From contig NZ_JACTVJ010000012.1 of assembly GCF_014493765.1 (NCBI RefSeq), positions 124,001-188,000 of the forward strand: a stretch of DNA of 64,000 nucleotides, written 5' to 3'. This document shows positions 52,114 to 61,319 of the stretch, one piece after another; position 1 is the first letter of the stretch, and each line of letters opens with the position of its first letter. The DNA comes from Streptomyces polyasparticus (GTDB lineage Bacteria; Actinomycetota; Actinomycetes; Streptomycetales; Streptomycetaceae). A model generated the notes under the pieces. It ran no database searches, had not been told where the DNA came from, and worked only from the letters and a program-made list of their open reading frames with translations. The translations under genes were made by a program, and so were the position numbers.

Positions 52114-53227
52114 CGGCCCACGCACCCGACGCTCACCCTGGCCGCTCAGCGGCCAGGAGCCGCTGGAGCGCTTCGCGAAACGAGGCAATGAACCGGTCGC
52201 GGGTGGGGGCGGACACCCGGTCGAGGGAGTGTCTGATTCTTTGTGTAAGCCCTGGTTGTGACGCTGCTTCTGTGTCTACTGGTTCTCGGTGACGCGGTCG
52301 CCGTAGTAGCCGGCGAGGACGTTGATCGCCTCCTTCCAATTATGGGTCCGCCCGGTGGGTTGCGCCGGTTCGGCTGCCGATCACGGATCACGAGGTAGAG
52401 CACCTTCAGCGCGGCCTCCTCCTTCGGGAAGTGCCCGCGCCGCCGAGTCGCCTGCCGGAAGCGGGAGTTGAGGCTCTCGATCATGTTCGTGGTGTAGACG
52501 ATCTTCCGGATCTCAGGCGGGAACCTGAGGAACATGACGAAGTGCTCCCAGTTGCGGCGCCAGACCGCGATCAGCGCCGGATACCTCTTGCCCCAGAGCT
52601 CTTCGAACTCGGCGAACCGGGCCTCGGCGGCATCCGCGGTGGCTGCCGTATAGACCTGGCGGAGTCCCTTCGCGATCTGCGACCAGTGCTTGGTGGACGC
52701 GTACTTCAGTGAGTTGCGGACCATGTGCACGACGCACAGCTGGATGTCGGCCATCGGCCAGATGCTGTTGATCGAGTCGGGCAGGCCCTTCAGGCCGTCG
52801 CAGCAGGCGATCAGGACGTCCTCGATGCCGCGGTTCTTCAGCTCCGCGAGCCAAGCCATCCACTGCGTGGCTCCCTCGCCGCCGGAGCCGACCCACATCC
52901 CGAGCACGTCCCGTTCGCCCTCGATGTTGATGCCGACCGCGATATACACGGGTCGGTTCGCGACCGCGCCATCGCGGATCTTCAGCACAATCGCGTCGAT
53001 CATCAACACCGCGTAGGTGCGATCCAGTGGTCGCTGCCGCCAGGCGTCGAGTTCCTCGGTGACCTTGCCCGTGGCCCGCGAGATCAGGTCCCGTGACACG
53101 TCGATGTCGTAGATCTCTGCGAGATGGGCCTGGATCTCACCCGTGGTCAGTCCCTTCGCATAGAGCGACAAGATCGCCTCGTCGAAACCTTCCACCCGTC
53201 GTTGATGCTAGGAGTTGTCTTCAAATG

Positions 53228-53725
53228 TCACGCCCACATCAGGAGCGAGGCGAGGGTGACTGCTGCCTGGTAGGACTCGACGGTCTTGTCGTAGCGGGTC
53301 GCGATGCCGCGCCACTGCTTGAGGCGGTTGAAGCACCGTTCCACGACGTTGCGCCGCTTGTAGAGCTGCTTGTCGAAAGTCGGCGGGCGCCCGCCCCGGC
53401 TGCCGCGTCGGAGCCGGTTGCGGACCTGATCGACGCGCTCGGGAATGGTGTGGCTGATGCCGCGACGTCGCAGCCAGGTCCGTATGGCACGGGAGCTGTA
53501 GCCCTTGTCTCCCAGCACGTGGGCGGGCCTGACCCGGGCCCGGCCTGGCCCGAGCCGGGGCACCCGGATCGCCTCCATTACGGCGGTGAACTGAGTGCAG
53601 TCGTTGGCGTTCCCGCCGGTGACCGTGAAGGCGAGCGGGCGGCCGAAGGCGTCGCAGGCCAGGTGGATTTTGCTGGTCAACCCTCCCCGGGAGCGTCCGA
53701 GCGCCGGCGGGCGGAGCCCCCTTTT
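53228..53725 (-). CDS. IS5-family transposase, downstream frame (orfB), right copy
   Basis: Same catalytic DDE part as in the left copy, read in the -1 frame after the slippery run; an OrfAB fusion is expected. Confidence 0.8.
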   Translation of the reverse strand, partial: KRGLRPPALGRSRGGLTSKIHLACDAFGRPLAFTVTGGNANDCTQFTAVMEAIRVPRLGPGRARVRPAHVLGDKGYSSRAIRTWLRRRGISHTIPERVDQVRNRLRRGSRGGRPPTFDKQLYKRRNVVERCFNRLKQWRGIATRYDKTVESYQAAVTLASLLMWA

Positions 53726-54078
53726 CGAGCCCCGGCCGCGTGCTGGTGGGCGCGCACGACGGTGGAGTCGACCGAGACCAGCCAGTCGATGTCTCCGGCC
53801 GCGTCCGCCCTGGCCTGCGCGGCCCGCAGCAGCCGCTCGAAGGTTCCATCCAGCGCCCACCGCCGGAAGCGGGTGTGGAGTGTCTGCCACGGCCCATACC
53901 GCTCGGGCACATCCCGCCATGCCGTGCCGGTACGGAACTTCCACACGATCCCGTTGAGGACCCTTCGGTCATCCAACCGCTTGCGGCCCCGCAAGGACGC
54001 GGGCAGCAGCGGTGAGACGAACTCCCACTCCTCGTCAGACAGTTCATGGCGACGTATCACCCGACCATGATCCACCAC
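53677..54078 (-). CDS. IS5-family transposase, upstream frame (orfA), right copy
   Basis: Same 133-residue product as the left copy, with the same AAAAGGGGG run (minus strand, 53725-53717) before the frame change. Confidence 0.8.
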   Translation of the reverse strand: MVDHGRVIRRHELSDEEWEFVSPLLPASLRGRKRLDDRRVLNGIVWKFRTGTAWRDVPERYGPWQTLHTRFRRWALDGTFERLLRAAQARADAAGDIDWLVSVDSTVVRAHQHAAGARKGGSARRRSDAPGEG

Positions 54079-54566
54079 TCAAGATCAATTGAAGACACCG
54101 CCTAGGGCACGACCGCCGGCTCGAAGTTCCCGGCTCGATCCCGGGGCACCTCGATATCGACCGCCCCGACATCGGTCAACACCCGTTTCCGCGAGCTGCC
54201 GTTGCGGGAGATCCCGCTGCCGTGCCCGGCCAGATCTCCTCGCTCGTAGCCGAGGTGATCACTCATCTCGGCCTCCAAGGCGCCCTCCAGGACCAGCTTC
54301 ACCAGCCCTTTGAGCAGCCCGTTCTCCCCGACCAGGTTCAGCCCTTCGCTGCGGGCCCGCTCCACCAGCTGCTGAGCCAACTCCTGGTCCTGCTTGGACA
54401 GTCGTGCCAACTCGGCTCCCGTGCGTACGATCGGCCGTTCATCCCTGTTGCCCATCGTGATCCTTCCCGGCAGAGACCACGTCTCACGCCAGACCGGTCA
54501 CACCGGGCTTACACGATCTTTCTGACAGTCCCAACACCCACACTGCGGGGGTCGTTGGTCAACGGG

Positions 54567-54911
54567 TCATTCCTCGTGGACAGCCATTCTCTGGGCCAAG
54601 GTCTCAGGGTTCGGCAGCCGTGTGGCGAGGCGGCCAGGAATCTCCAGGTCCGCAGGGGCGCGCATGATCAGCCTGCGCGGTGGTGTCAGGAGAGAAGCGA
54701 TCGCAGTGAACACCTCCAGCATGCTGTTCGAAATGCAGGTGACTCGAGTGAGATCGACGGTGATGTCGTGGCGCCTTTCGGCGAGCAGCACCGCCAGGTC
54801 TCGGGTCACGGAGGCCTTGTATGCGCCGGTGAGGGCGCCGCCCAGCCACAACGTGGAGGTCTCGGGGTCGGTCTTGAGGCTGGGTGAGCCGTTGAGCGAT
54901 GTCGCGTCCAT
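54567..54911 (-). CDS. STAS-domain protein, anti-sigma factor antagonist-like
   Basis: 114 residues. The STAS pattern is TSTLWLGGALTGAYKASVTR (strand-helix), DITVDLTRVTCISNSMLEVF, LLTPPRRLIMRAPADL. The serine in ISNSM lies where SpoIIAA-type proteins are phosphorylated, though the usual D-S-x-G is changed. ATG 54911 follows CGGAG. Probable partner-switching protein; no kinase gene is adjacent. Confidence 0.72.
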   Translation of the reverse strand: MDATSLNGSPSLKTDPETSTLWLGGALTGAYKASVTRDLAVLLAERRHDITVDLTRVTCISNSMLEVFTAIASLLTPPRRLIMRAPADLEIPGRLATRLPNPETLAQRMAVHEE

Positions 54912-55165
54912 CTCAACTCCGAAGAGGACGCATCGTGAAGCCGAAAGCGTGGGTCTAGGCAAGGAAGCCGACGAAGGCGCACGGCGAGCGCGATGCAGGA
55001 AAAGCGGAAAGACCGCTGATGAATCCGCTGGCGGTGGGCACTCCCGGGCCCTGTTCTATCCGCCCGATGACCTCTCGCTGCGCCAACAACGCGCGCCACC
55101 CACGGTAGCCATGACACTACTCGCCTGGCTGCTCGCCAACTGCCCTTTCACTGAAGACGCTCAGG
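54912..55165. other. Upstream region of the STAS gene
   Basis: 254 bp without a credible gene; composition is mixed and I see no repeat or strong hairpin. Confidence 0.35.
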
Positions 55166-55717
55166 TCACATCGGGAGGGACCGCAGACGAACCGGACCCG
55201 ACGGCCAGGAAGCGTCCTTGTGCAAGGGAGTCACCATGGTGCGCAACGGCATGGTCACCACGCGGGATCCGGGCTGCTCCACGAGCACCTCTCCCTCGAT
55301 CACACGCCATCCGAGGCGCTGATACAGCCCCACCAGGGGTGGCCTGCAGAACAGGAGCGCGTGCCGGGGCCCCATCGTCCGGGCGTGGTCGAGTGCCGCG
55401 CCGACCACCGTACGAGCGAGGCCTCGGCCCCGTACATCGGGTGCGACCGCCACTCCCCCGACCCCGATCACCTCTGTCGCCACGCCACCCACGGCGATCG
55501 GCAGGCGCCGCAGACCGGCGTGGGCCACCAGGCGGGCGCCGTCCTTGACTCCGAAGTGATCTTCCTTGGGCAGCCAGGTCAGGCCGAACTCAGCCACACC
55601 GAAGGGGTCTTCGCCGCCGCCGAGGATCTCCTCCAGCTCGGCCTTCGTGTAGCGGGGGAGGCGTACAGCTGCCAGCGCGCGATCAGGGGCCGACGGCTGC
55701 GAGGGGGGCATACTCAT
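55166..55717 (-). CDS. GNAT-family N-acetyltransferase
   Basis: A 183-residue GNAT protein. The acetyl-CoA loop motif A is VIGVGGVAVAPDVRGRGLAR (V-x4-RGRG-x-A), motif B RHALLFCRPPLVGLYQRLGW. ATG 55717 is used; the frame runs 25 codons further without a ribosome site. Substrate unknown. It is divergent from the LacI gene. Confidence 0.85.
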   Translation of the reverse strand: MSMPPSQPSAPDRALAAVRLPRYTKAELEEILGGGEDPFGVAEFGLTWLPKEDHFGVKDGARLVAHAGLRRLPIAVGGVATEVIGVGGVAVAPDVRGRGLARTVVGAALDHARTMGPRHALLFCRPPLVGLYQRLGWRVIEGEVLVEQPGSRVVTMPLRTMVTPLHKDASWPSGPVRLRSLPM

Positions 55718-55798
55718 CACCCCCGCCACGATGCCAGGTCCGCACACCTCCCCCGCCCTCGCCCCTGCCTTGCCCGCGTACCACACCCCCACCTAAGA

Positions 55799-55816
55799 TG
55801 AATGCGCTTTCATTCA
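55799..55816. promoter_or_regulatory. LacI-type operator before the lacI-like gene
   Basis: TGAATG-CGCTTT-CATTCA is an inverted repeat with the GCGCTTTC core typical of LacI-family sites. It lies 38 bp before the GTG start and between divergent genes, fitting autoregulation. Confidence 0.65.
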
Positions 55817-55853
55817 CCTGTTGCCCATGCGAAGGACTCGGGGGCCCCATTCC

Positions 55854-56957
55854 GTGAGCACCACCCCCACGGTGTACGACGTCGCCGAGCGTTCCGGCGT
55901 CTCGATCGCCACCGTTTCCCGGGTCTACCGCAACCCCGACTCGGTCCGCGCACAGACGCGGGAGCGGGTGCTCGCAGTCGCGCGCGATCTCGGTTACGTG
56001 CCCAGCGGCAACGCGCGCGGGCTCGCCAGCCGTTCCACCGGCGTGCTCGGTCTCTGCTTTCCCGACTACTCCGACCCGGACGCGGAATCGGAGGCCGAAG
56101 CCGGGGCCGGCGGCCATGGGGACGAGGCCGACGACGAAGCGGCGATGCTCTACTCCGACCAGATCATCCGCGGCATGGAGCGTGCCGCACGACGCCACGG
56201 CTACGCACTGCTGATCGCCGCGTCCCTCAAGGGCGGCCCCGAGAGCCTCGTCGCGAAGGTCGCGGGCCGCGTCGACGGTTTCGCCGTGCTCGCCCGCACC
56301 GTACCGACGGAGGAGCTCGAGGTGATCTCGCGTCGTCAGCCGGTCGTGATGCTGGCCGGACCGCGCGAGTCGAACGATCTCGACCACCTCGACCACATCG
56401 AGGTCGCGAACGCGGACGGCCAGCGGGAGCTCACCCGCCATCTGATCGAGGACCACGGCTTGCGGCGGCTCGCATACGTCGGGTTCGCCGAGGAGTCGCC
56501 GGATGTCGAGGCGCGGTTCCGCGGCTACGTCGAGGCGTGCCGGGCCGCGGGGATCGAGGTCGGTGCCGAGCCGGATCTAAGGGTGGCGATGATGACGCAG
56601 GCGGAGGGCGCGCGAGCGGCCGAGGCGCTGCTCGACCGGCCCGGGGAACGTCCCGAAGCACTGCTCTTCGCCAACGACCAGATGGCCGTGGGCGCGCTGC
56701 ACACGCTGGACCGGCGGGGGCTGCGGGTGCCGCAGGACGTGGCCGTGACCGGGTTCGACGGCATCGCCCTCAGCCGCTTGGTGCGGCCCGCGCTCACCAC
56801 CGTCCGCCAGCCGATGCGGCGGATGGGCGAGGAGGCGGTCGAGCTCCTGGTGCGCAGGCTGAGCGACCGGGCGCAGGGAAAGACGGAGGACCCGGTGTCC
56901 ATGACGCTGCCGGTTTCCGTGGCACGCCGGGCGAGCTGCGGCTGCCGAGCTGCCTGA
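55854..56957 (+). CDS. LacI-family transcriptional regulator
   Basis: A 367-residue repressor. HTH TVYDVAERSGVSIATVSRVY with hinge YVPSGNARGLASRSTGVLGL. The periplasmic-binding-like domain contains PEALLFANDQMAVGALHTLD and VAVTGFDGIALSRLVRPALT. An acidic insertion (YSDPDAESEAEAGAGGHGDE, then ADDEAAM) interrupts the first effector strand and is unusual. GTG 55854 has GGGGG upstream; ATG 55827 is an alternative. It may also control the sugar ABC operon 5.7 kb away, whose promoter palindrome shares ATGCGCTT. Confidence 0.87.
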   Translation: MSTTPTVYDVAERSGVSIATVSRVYRNPDSVRAQTRERVLAVARDLGYVPSGNARGLASRSTGVLGLCFPDYSDPDAESEAEAGAGGHGDEADDEAAMLYSDQIIRGMERAARRHGYALLIAASLKGGPESLVAKVAGRVDGFAVLARTVPTEELEVISRRQPVVMLAGPRESNDLDHLDHIEVANADGQRELTRHLIEDHGLRRLAYVGFAEESPDVEARFRGYVEACRAAGIEVGAEPDLRVAMMTQAEGARAAEALLDRPGERPEALLFANDQMAVGALHTLDRRGLRVPQDVAVTGFDGIALSRLVRPALTTVRQPMRRMGEEAVELLVRRLSDRAQGKTEDPVSMTLPVSVARRASCGCRAA

Positions 56958-57162
56958 GCAGAGGCTCGCCCCGCCCTCGCATGCCAACGGCCGGCCGGCA
57001 GTCATGTGCGGCGAGCCTCGCATGTGCGCGAAGGCTCTGATCGACGGGAGACGATCTGAGCGGCCTCGATATCGTGACCGGCAATCAAGAGGGCGAGTCA
57101 TTCGCCATGCGTAAGAACTGCAAGGCGTGAGAGCCGGGCATGGTCAGAAAGTTGCACACCGT

Positions 57163-57621
57163 ATGAGTGACGAGCACAGCAGGGCGAGGGAGGAGTCCTT
57201 CGGCAGGGTGTTCGCCGGTGCCTCGCGCGTCGCATGCAGCCCTGTGGACGTCGAGGCGGCCCGTCGGGCCTATGAGCAGGCGGGCTTCGATGTCACCGAC
57301 GAGCTCGTGGAGTTCCTCGGGACGTACGGCGAGACCACGGTCTTCTGGCCGTCGCATGTCACCGGAGACGAGACGTCGCTGACGGTCTCGGTCGAGGAGG
57401 CCGCTGAGGCATTTGCGCCGAACGTGCGGTACTTCGAGAAGCGCCTCGGCATGTCCGCCCTGCCGGTGGGCATCGCCTTCGAGACCGAGGAGATGGTTCT
57501 CCTCGCAGAGAACGGTGACATCGTCCTCGGCGGTGACGCAGGAGTTCAGCGGGTCGCGCACGGGTTCGAGGAAGCCGTGCGGGCCCTGATCTCGGGCGAC
57601 TGGGACATGACGTTCTTCTAG
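57163..57621 (+). CDS. SUKH-3-like (SMI1/KNR4) family protein
   Basis: A 152-residue acidic protein. ARRAYEQAGFDVTDELVEFL followed by GTYGETTVFWP, and VGIAFETEEMVLLAENGDIV, fit SUKH-3 domains, many of which are immunity proteins for polymorphic toxins. No toxin gene is adjacent. ATG 57163 is chosen on protein length; the upstream GTG 57127 lacks a better ribosome site. Confidence 0.7.
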   Translation: MSDEHSRAREESFGRVFAGASRVACSPVDVEAARRAYEQAGFDVTDELVEFLGTYGETTVFWPSHVTGDETSLTVSVEEAAEAFAPNVRYFEKRLGMSALPVGIAFETEEMVLLAENGDIVLGGDAGVQRVAHGFEEAVRALISGDWDMTFF

Positions 57622-57855
57622 GACTCGTGACAGTCCTGGTCGCGTGGGGTCTGGCTTCGATCGGGGTGAACCCGCCGCGCGAACGTCCCCGTCCGTGATC
57701 ACGGGGCTCGGTGGAGACGCCACCTGGTAATTCTTTCTGCCTGGCATCACTCCTGAACCTGGCCGCTTGACCAGCGGCTCGCCCCGCCCCTGGACGTGCA
57801 CCGCGAGTGGGAGGGACACCCCCGCCCCGGCGTCAGCCAGTGGCATCCTTGGTCG

Positions 57856-58518
57856 GTGCTCTCATCCGATCACGTAGGTGCTGTGTTCTTCGACGTCGAC
57901 GGCACTCTCGTCCCAGGTACGAGTTCGTCGGTGTTTCTGGCCGGGTTCCTCGGCCACCGGGACGAGTTGGCCGAGGCTGAGGACGCCTACGCCCGCGGCG
58001 CCATGGACAACCGGCAGGTCTCCGAACTGGATGCCGCGGGCTGGAAGGGGACTCCCGAAGATCAGGTCGCCGGCTGGCTCGACGGGCTTCCCTTGGTCTC
58101 GGGCATTCCGGAGACCGTGGCCTGGTGTCGGCACAACGGCTTGGTGCCCGTCCTGGCCACCCTCGCCTGGTCGCCGGTCGGCAGCTACCTGACCGACCGC
58201 TTCGGCTTCCACGCGTTCAGCGGTCCTCGGCTGGAGACCGTCGACGGCCGGTTCACGGGCCGGGTCGCCCGCCACTCCAACGAGTACGGCAAACGCGATT
58301 TCGCTCTCACGCAGATACGGGAGTTGGGGCTGGCTCCCCGTTCGTGCGCGGCCGTCGGAGACAGCCGCTCCGACCTGCCGCTGTTCGCGTCGGTCGGGGT
58401 CAGCGTGGCATTCAACGCCTCGGCGGGAGCGCGCGATGCGGCAACCGTCGCGGTGGACGACGACGACCTGCGGGGCGTGCTTCCCGCCTTGAGTCGCCTG
58501 GTCACAGCCGCTCGTTGA
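57856..58518 (+). CDS. HAD-family phosphatase, SerB-like
   Basis: About 220 residues. HAD motif I FFDVDGTLVPGTSS, motif II region ATLAWSPVGS, lysine YGKRDFALTQ and motif III/IV AAVGDSRSDLPLFASVG. Helical cap between motifs I and II suggests the PSPase-like group. The start is uncertain: GTG 57856 or, 20 codons earlier, GTG 57796. Confidence 0.83.
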   Translation: MLSSDHVGAVFFDVDGTLVPGTSSSVFLAGFLGHRDELAEAEDAYARGAMDNRQVSELDAAGWKGTPEDQVAGWLDGLPLVSGIPETVAWCRHNGLVPVLATLAWSPVGSYLTDRFGFHAFSGPRLETVDGRFTGRVARHSNEYGKRDFALTQIRELGLAPRSCAAVGDSRSDLPLFASVGVSVAFNASAGARDAATVAVDDDDLRGVLPALSRLVTAAR

Positions 58519-58542
58519 CGGCCGCGACGAGGACGGTCGACT

Positions 58543-58684
58543 CGGACCGAGCGGTCACTCGTGGCGGACCGCCACATCCCTCCGGACGGCCGCCTCACGG
58601 TGGATCGCCACCTCGGACCGAACGGTCACTCGTCGCGGACCGCCACATCCCTCCGGACGGCCGCCTCACGGTGGATCGCCACCT
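58543..58684. repeat. 71-bp tandem duplication
   Basis: Two adjacent 71-bp units starting CGGACCGA (58543 and 58614) differ at only two or three bases. A degenerate third part follows to about 58750 with recurring GGACCG/CGGTC words. No gene is seen in 58519-58870; the last part (58780-58870) holds a third repeat type with GAGCTCCTCC units. Confidence 0.85.
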
Positions 58685-58870
58685 CGCTCCGGACGACCGC
58701 CTTGTGACGGACCGTCACCCCTTAGACGACGGTCACCTTGTGGCGGACGGTCGGATTCCACCCAGCTCCAACCATCCGCCGCTCACCCCTCCACCCGAGC
58801 CGAGCTCCTCCCCCGCTCAGCGCCGCCTGAGCTCCTCCCCCGCCCAGCCCCACCTGAGCTCCTCCTCCGC

Positions 58871-59869
58871 TCAGCCCTTCCGACCCAACACCCGCCCGAA
58901 GAACTCCCCCTTCGCACGCGCGAGTTCGGCCGTGGAAGCCTTCGCCCCGGGCCACTCGAAGTGCCCCGCGTCCAGTACGTGGAGTGCGCGCCCGGAGTCG
59001 GCCGGCAGGCCGTTGTACACGGCGAACTGGCCCGGCGGCGGCACCGACGGATCGAACAGCGCGGGCGCCGCGAGCACCGGCTTGCGGATCCGGGTCGCGG
59101 CCGTCGCCGCGTCGAAGTACCGCAGTACGTCGAGCACTTCAGGGTGCTGCGCGTGATACCGGCGCACCGTGGCACCGCTGCCCACGCAGTCCAGGGTCAG
59201 CCGCAGCGGATGGTTGCCGAACGTCGGGACGGTGAGCTGGCCCGCCGCGAACCGTTCGTCCCACGGCAGCGCCAGCGCGCCGAGGCCGCCGCCGAAGCTC
59301 TCCCCCAGGTAGCCGAGCCGCGGCGCCAGGCCGGGCACCAGTTCCAGCAAGGCCGTCGCCGCGCACCAGAGATCGGCGACGCATTCGCCGATGACGTACG
59401 ACTCCCGCGCGGTGATGCCGTGCAGGACATGCTCGTCGGATACGGACGGGATTCCGGGCTGCAGGCCGCGCGTTCCCATGCCGCGTACGCAGGGCAGGAG
59501 GGCCGCCGACCGCGGCAGCGGCAGGGGGACGTCGCGGCCGGGTTCGTCGCGGCCGCCGTAGCCGTGGCCGATGACGAACCCGTGCTCCACCGGTCCTGCC
59601 GCCGGCAGTACCAGCCAGCCGCCCAGGCGGACGTCCCCGACCGAGGTGTACGTGACCTCGTGGACGCGTACACCGTCGCGCTCCTCCACGACGCGTCCCA
59701 CCTCGGGGGCGGGCCGCACACGCAGCGCCCTGGCATGGCGCTCGCGCCAGAAGTCGTCGAAGTCCGCGGGGGCTTCGGGGACCGGCACGGCCAACAGATC
59801 GTCGAGCGTGCTGCCGTAGGCCGGGTCGAACGGGAAGTCGTGCGCGAAGGCTGTACCGGTGCGGGTCAT
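58871..59869 (-). CDS. Acetyl xylan esterase-like (CE7/AXE1) alpha/beta hydrolase
   Basis: A 332-residue protein. The nucleophile elbow is GYLGESFGGGLGALA, the acid in AAPALFDPSVPPPG, and the histidine in DAGHFEWPG. The N-terminal PADFDDFWRERHARAL is typical of AXE1. The family deacetylates xylo-oligosaccharides and related substrates. No signal peptide, so it acts inside the cell. ATG 59869 has AGGG at 8 bases. Confidence 0.82.
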   Translation of the reverse strand: MTRTGTAFAHDFPFDPAYGSTLDDLLAVPVPEAPADFDDFWRERHARALRVRPAPEVGRVVEERDGVRVHEVTYTSVGDVRLGGWLVLPAAGPVEHGFVIGHGYGGRDEPGRDVPLPLPRSAALLPCVRGMGTRGLQPGIPSVSDEHVLHGITARESYVIGECVADLWCAATALLELVPGLAPRLGYLGESFGGGLGALALPWDERFAAGQLTVPTFGNHPLRLTLDCVGSGATVRRYHAQHPEVLDVLRYFDAATAATRIRKPVLAAPALFDPSVPPPGQFAVYNGLPADSGRALHVLDAGHFEWPGAKASTAELARAKGEFFGRVLGRKG

Positions 59870-59908
59870 GAGCATGACCCTAATCACCGGCCTCCACCCC
59901 TGACCGCC

Positions 59909-60076
59909 CGGCTCCCCGCCCTGCCCACCCCGCTGACCACCCGGCCACCCCGGCTCCCCGCCCTGCCCACCCCGCCGACCGCCCGGCCACCCCGGCTGCC
60001 CGCCCTGCCCACCCCGCCGACCGCCCGGCCACCCCGGCTGCCCGCCTTGCCCACCCCTCCGACCGCCCGGCTACTC
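59909..60076. repeat. Four tandem 42-bp repeats
   Basis: Units start at 59909, 59951, 59993 and 60035 with few differences, each beginning CGGCT and containing CCCTGCCCACCCCG. The 42-bp period is a multiple of three, but no start or ribosome site supports translation of the 14-residue repeat. Confidence 0.88.
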
Positions 60077-60213
60077 CAGATACCTGCCTCGCCCGGCGCC
60101 GGACCGGCGTCTTGCTCGCCATGGTCTGCGACGGAACCCTCTACAAGCCCCTTCCTGTTCGGGCGACTTGACCCCTGCTTGCCCTCCGCTCAAGCCCATG
60201 GTCAGCTTCGGGC

Positions 60214-60507
60214 ATGAGGGGCGAGAATCCCGAGCACCTGACACTCATCCGGCGCTGGCTCGCGGGCGAGATCGTCAATAACACCGTCGGCATCAAGATC
60301 GTCGGCGGCCCTTACAACGGGTGAACCAAAATCGTCGAGCTCGACGAGACAGGACTGCCGCCCACAGGCTTCCGAGTCCGCGCCGGTCGAGCACCGGGAT
60401 CTGGAAACCCCGCCGCCAAACACACCTACCTGGCAGCCCGAGCCCCCGACGCCTCGGCGGGATGGATCTACGAACACACCGGGGCCGACACCACCGCGGA
60501 AGACTGA
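60214..60507 (+). pseudogene. Small unknown gene interrupted by an in-frame TGA
   Basis: From ATG 60214 the frame reads MRGENPEHLTLIRRWLAGEI through KIVGGPYNG to TGA at 60322, then continues TKIVELDETGLPPTGFRVRA to IYEHTGADTTAED and a second TGA at 60505. Codon choice is coding-like on both sides. A TGG to TGA change (Trp) is the simplest explanation. Family not recognised. Confidence 0.45.
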
Positions 60508-60805
60508 CGCCGCCGATCCTCCAGCGCCCCGCGGGCACTTACTCGAGCCCCTACGGGCACCACCCAGCGCTCGGCTTCTTCGACGACTCGACGTCCCGGG
60601 ACGACCTGGACTCGGCCAACAACCTCGCGTACCCCGGCGAACTGGACCAGGGGCGCCGACGCGGTCGAGACCCCCGAAAGCGGCCGGAGTGTGAGGACGG
60701 GAAGGCGCTCGGCCACGCGAGCCCCGGACCGCGCTCACGAAGCAGATCTGCGCGGTATGCACCCGGCTACCTCAGCCTGCCCACCCCACCTACGACACGC
60801 CCACC

Positions 60806-60930
60806 GGAGCCCGGAGCCCGGAGCCGGGAGCTCGGAGCCCGGATCCGGGAGCCCGGATCGCGGAGCCCGGAGCCCGGATCGCGGAGCCCGGATCCCGGAG
60901 CACGGATCCCGAAGTCCGGATCCCGGATCG
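60806..60930. repeat. Short degenerate repeats of GAGCCCGGA/GATCCCGGA
   Basis: Roughly 7-15-bp units (GAGCCCG, GATCCCG, GATCGCG) in head-to-tail order over 125 bp. Confidence 0.7.
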
Positions 60931-61040
60931 CACGTAAAGCGCTCGAACGCGTCCCGGATCGACGCGGGGCCGAGATGGGCCAGGCGGAGCAGCTGGCAGG
61001 TCGACGTCCGCCAGGGTCAGGCGCTCAGCGAGGACGGCTT

Positions 61041-61255
61041 GGCGGCAGTCCGGTCCACGGCAGGAGAGCCAGCAGCCGAGTGCCTGGTGAAAGAGCCCGG
61101 CGGCAATCCGGTCCAGCGCGGGACAGGCAATAGCCGAGACCAGGCGAGAAGGCCTCGGTGGCAGACCGGTCCGCAGCGGAAGAGGCAGCAGTCGGAGTGC
61201 CCACGAGGAGAGTCCCGCGGCAGTCCGGTCCGCAGCGGGTGAGGCAGCAGCCACC
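61041..61255. repeat. Four degenerate 58-60-bp direct repeats
   Basis: Each unit begins GCGGCAGTCCGGTCC or close to it and contains a GGCAGCAG-like word some 25 bp later; spacing 58, 58 and 60 bp. Confidence 0.65.
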
Positions 61256-61319
61256 GCCCAGCCACACCCCTGCCCTCCCCGACGCCCTGACCATCCCCAC
61301 AGACCCGACGATGCCCACC

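Larger units (their letters stand above)
53212..54101 (-). mobile_element. IS5-family (IS427-group) insertion sequence, right copy
   Basis: Apparently base-for-base equal to the element at 29944-30833 and in the same orientation, flanked by CTAG at 53208-53211 and 54102-54105. It lies inside the IS256-family transposase gene. Identity of the copies points to recent transposition or gene conversion. Confidence 0.9.
52276..54455 (-). pseudogene. IS256-family (Transposase_mut) transposase, interrupted and frameshifted
   Basis: The 5' part (54455 to 54102) begins MGNRDERPIVRTGAELARLS and reads through SDHLGYERGDLAGHGSGIS to RDRAGNFEPAVVP, then TAG at the IS border. The 3' part (53207 leftward) resumes HQRRVEGFDEAILSLYAKGL, with DDE residues in AVLMIDAIVLKIRDG and ACCDGLKGLPD. 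Near 52355 one base is missing, so the normal ending NWKEAINVLAGYYGDRVTEN falls in another frame and stops at 52276. The enzyme cannot be made intact. Confidence 0.85.
52229..54528 (-). mobile_element. IS256-family element, degenerate and split by an IS5-family element
   Basis: Terminal inverted repeats of about 24 bp end in a shared GTGTAAGCCC block: 52229-52252 on the plus strand and 54505-54528 on the minus strand. Removing the 890-bp IS and one CTAG leaves about 1.4 kb, the normal IS256 size. No target duplication is evident at its borders (TCGAGGGA versus TCCCAACA), suggesting rearrangement after insertion. Confidence 0.8.

Noticed and set aside
57687-57706. CCCCGT/ACGGGG hairpin as terminator of the SUKH-3 gene
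   Set aside because: Only six pairs, no better than chance at this GC content.
59909-60076. Repeat protein of 14-residue units
   Set aside because: No ribosome site or sensible start, and both strands stay open simply because the unit is GC-rich and a multiple of three.
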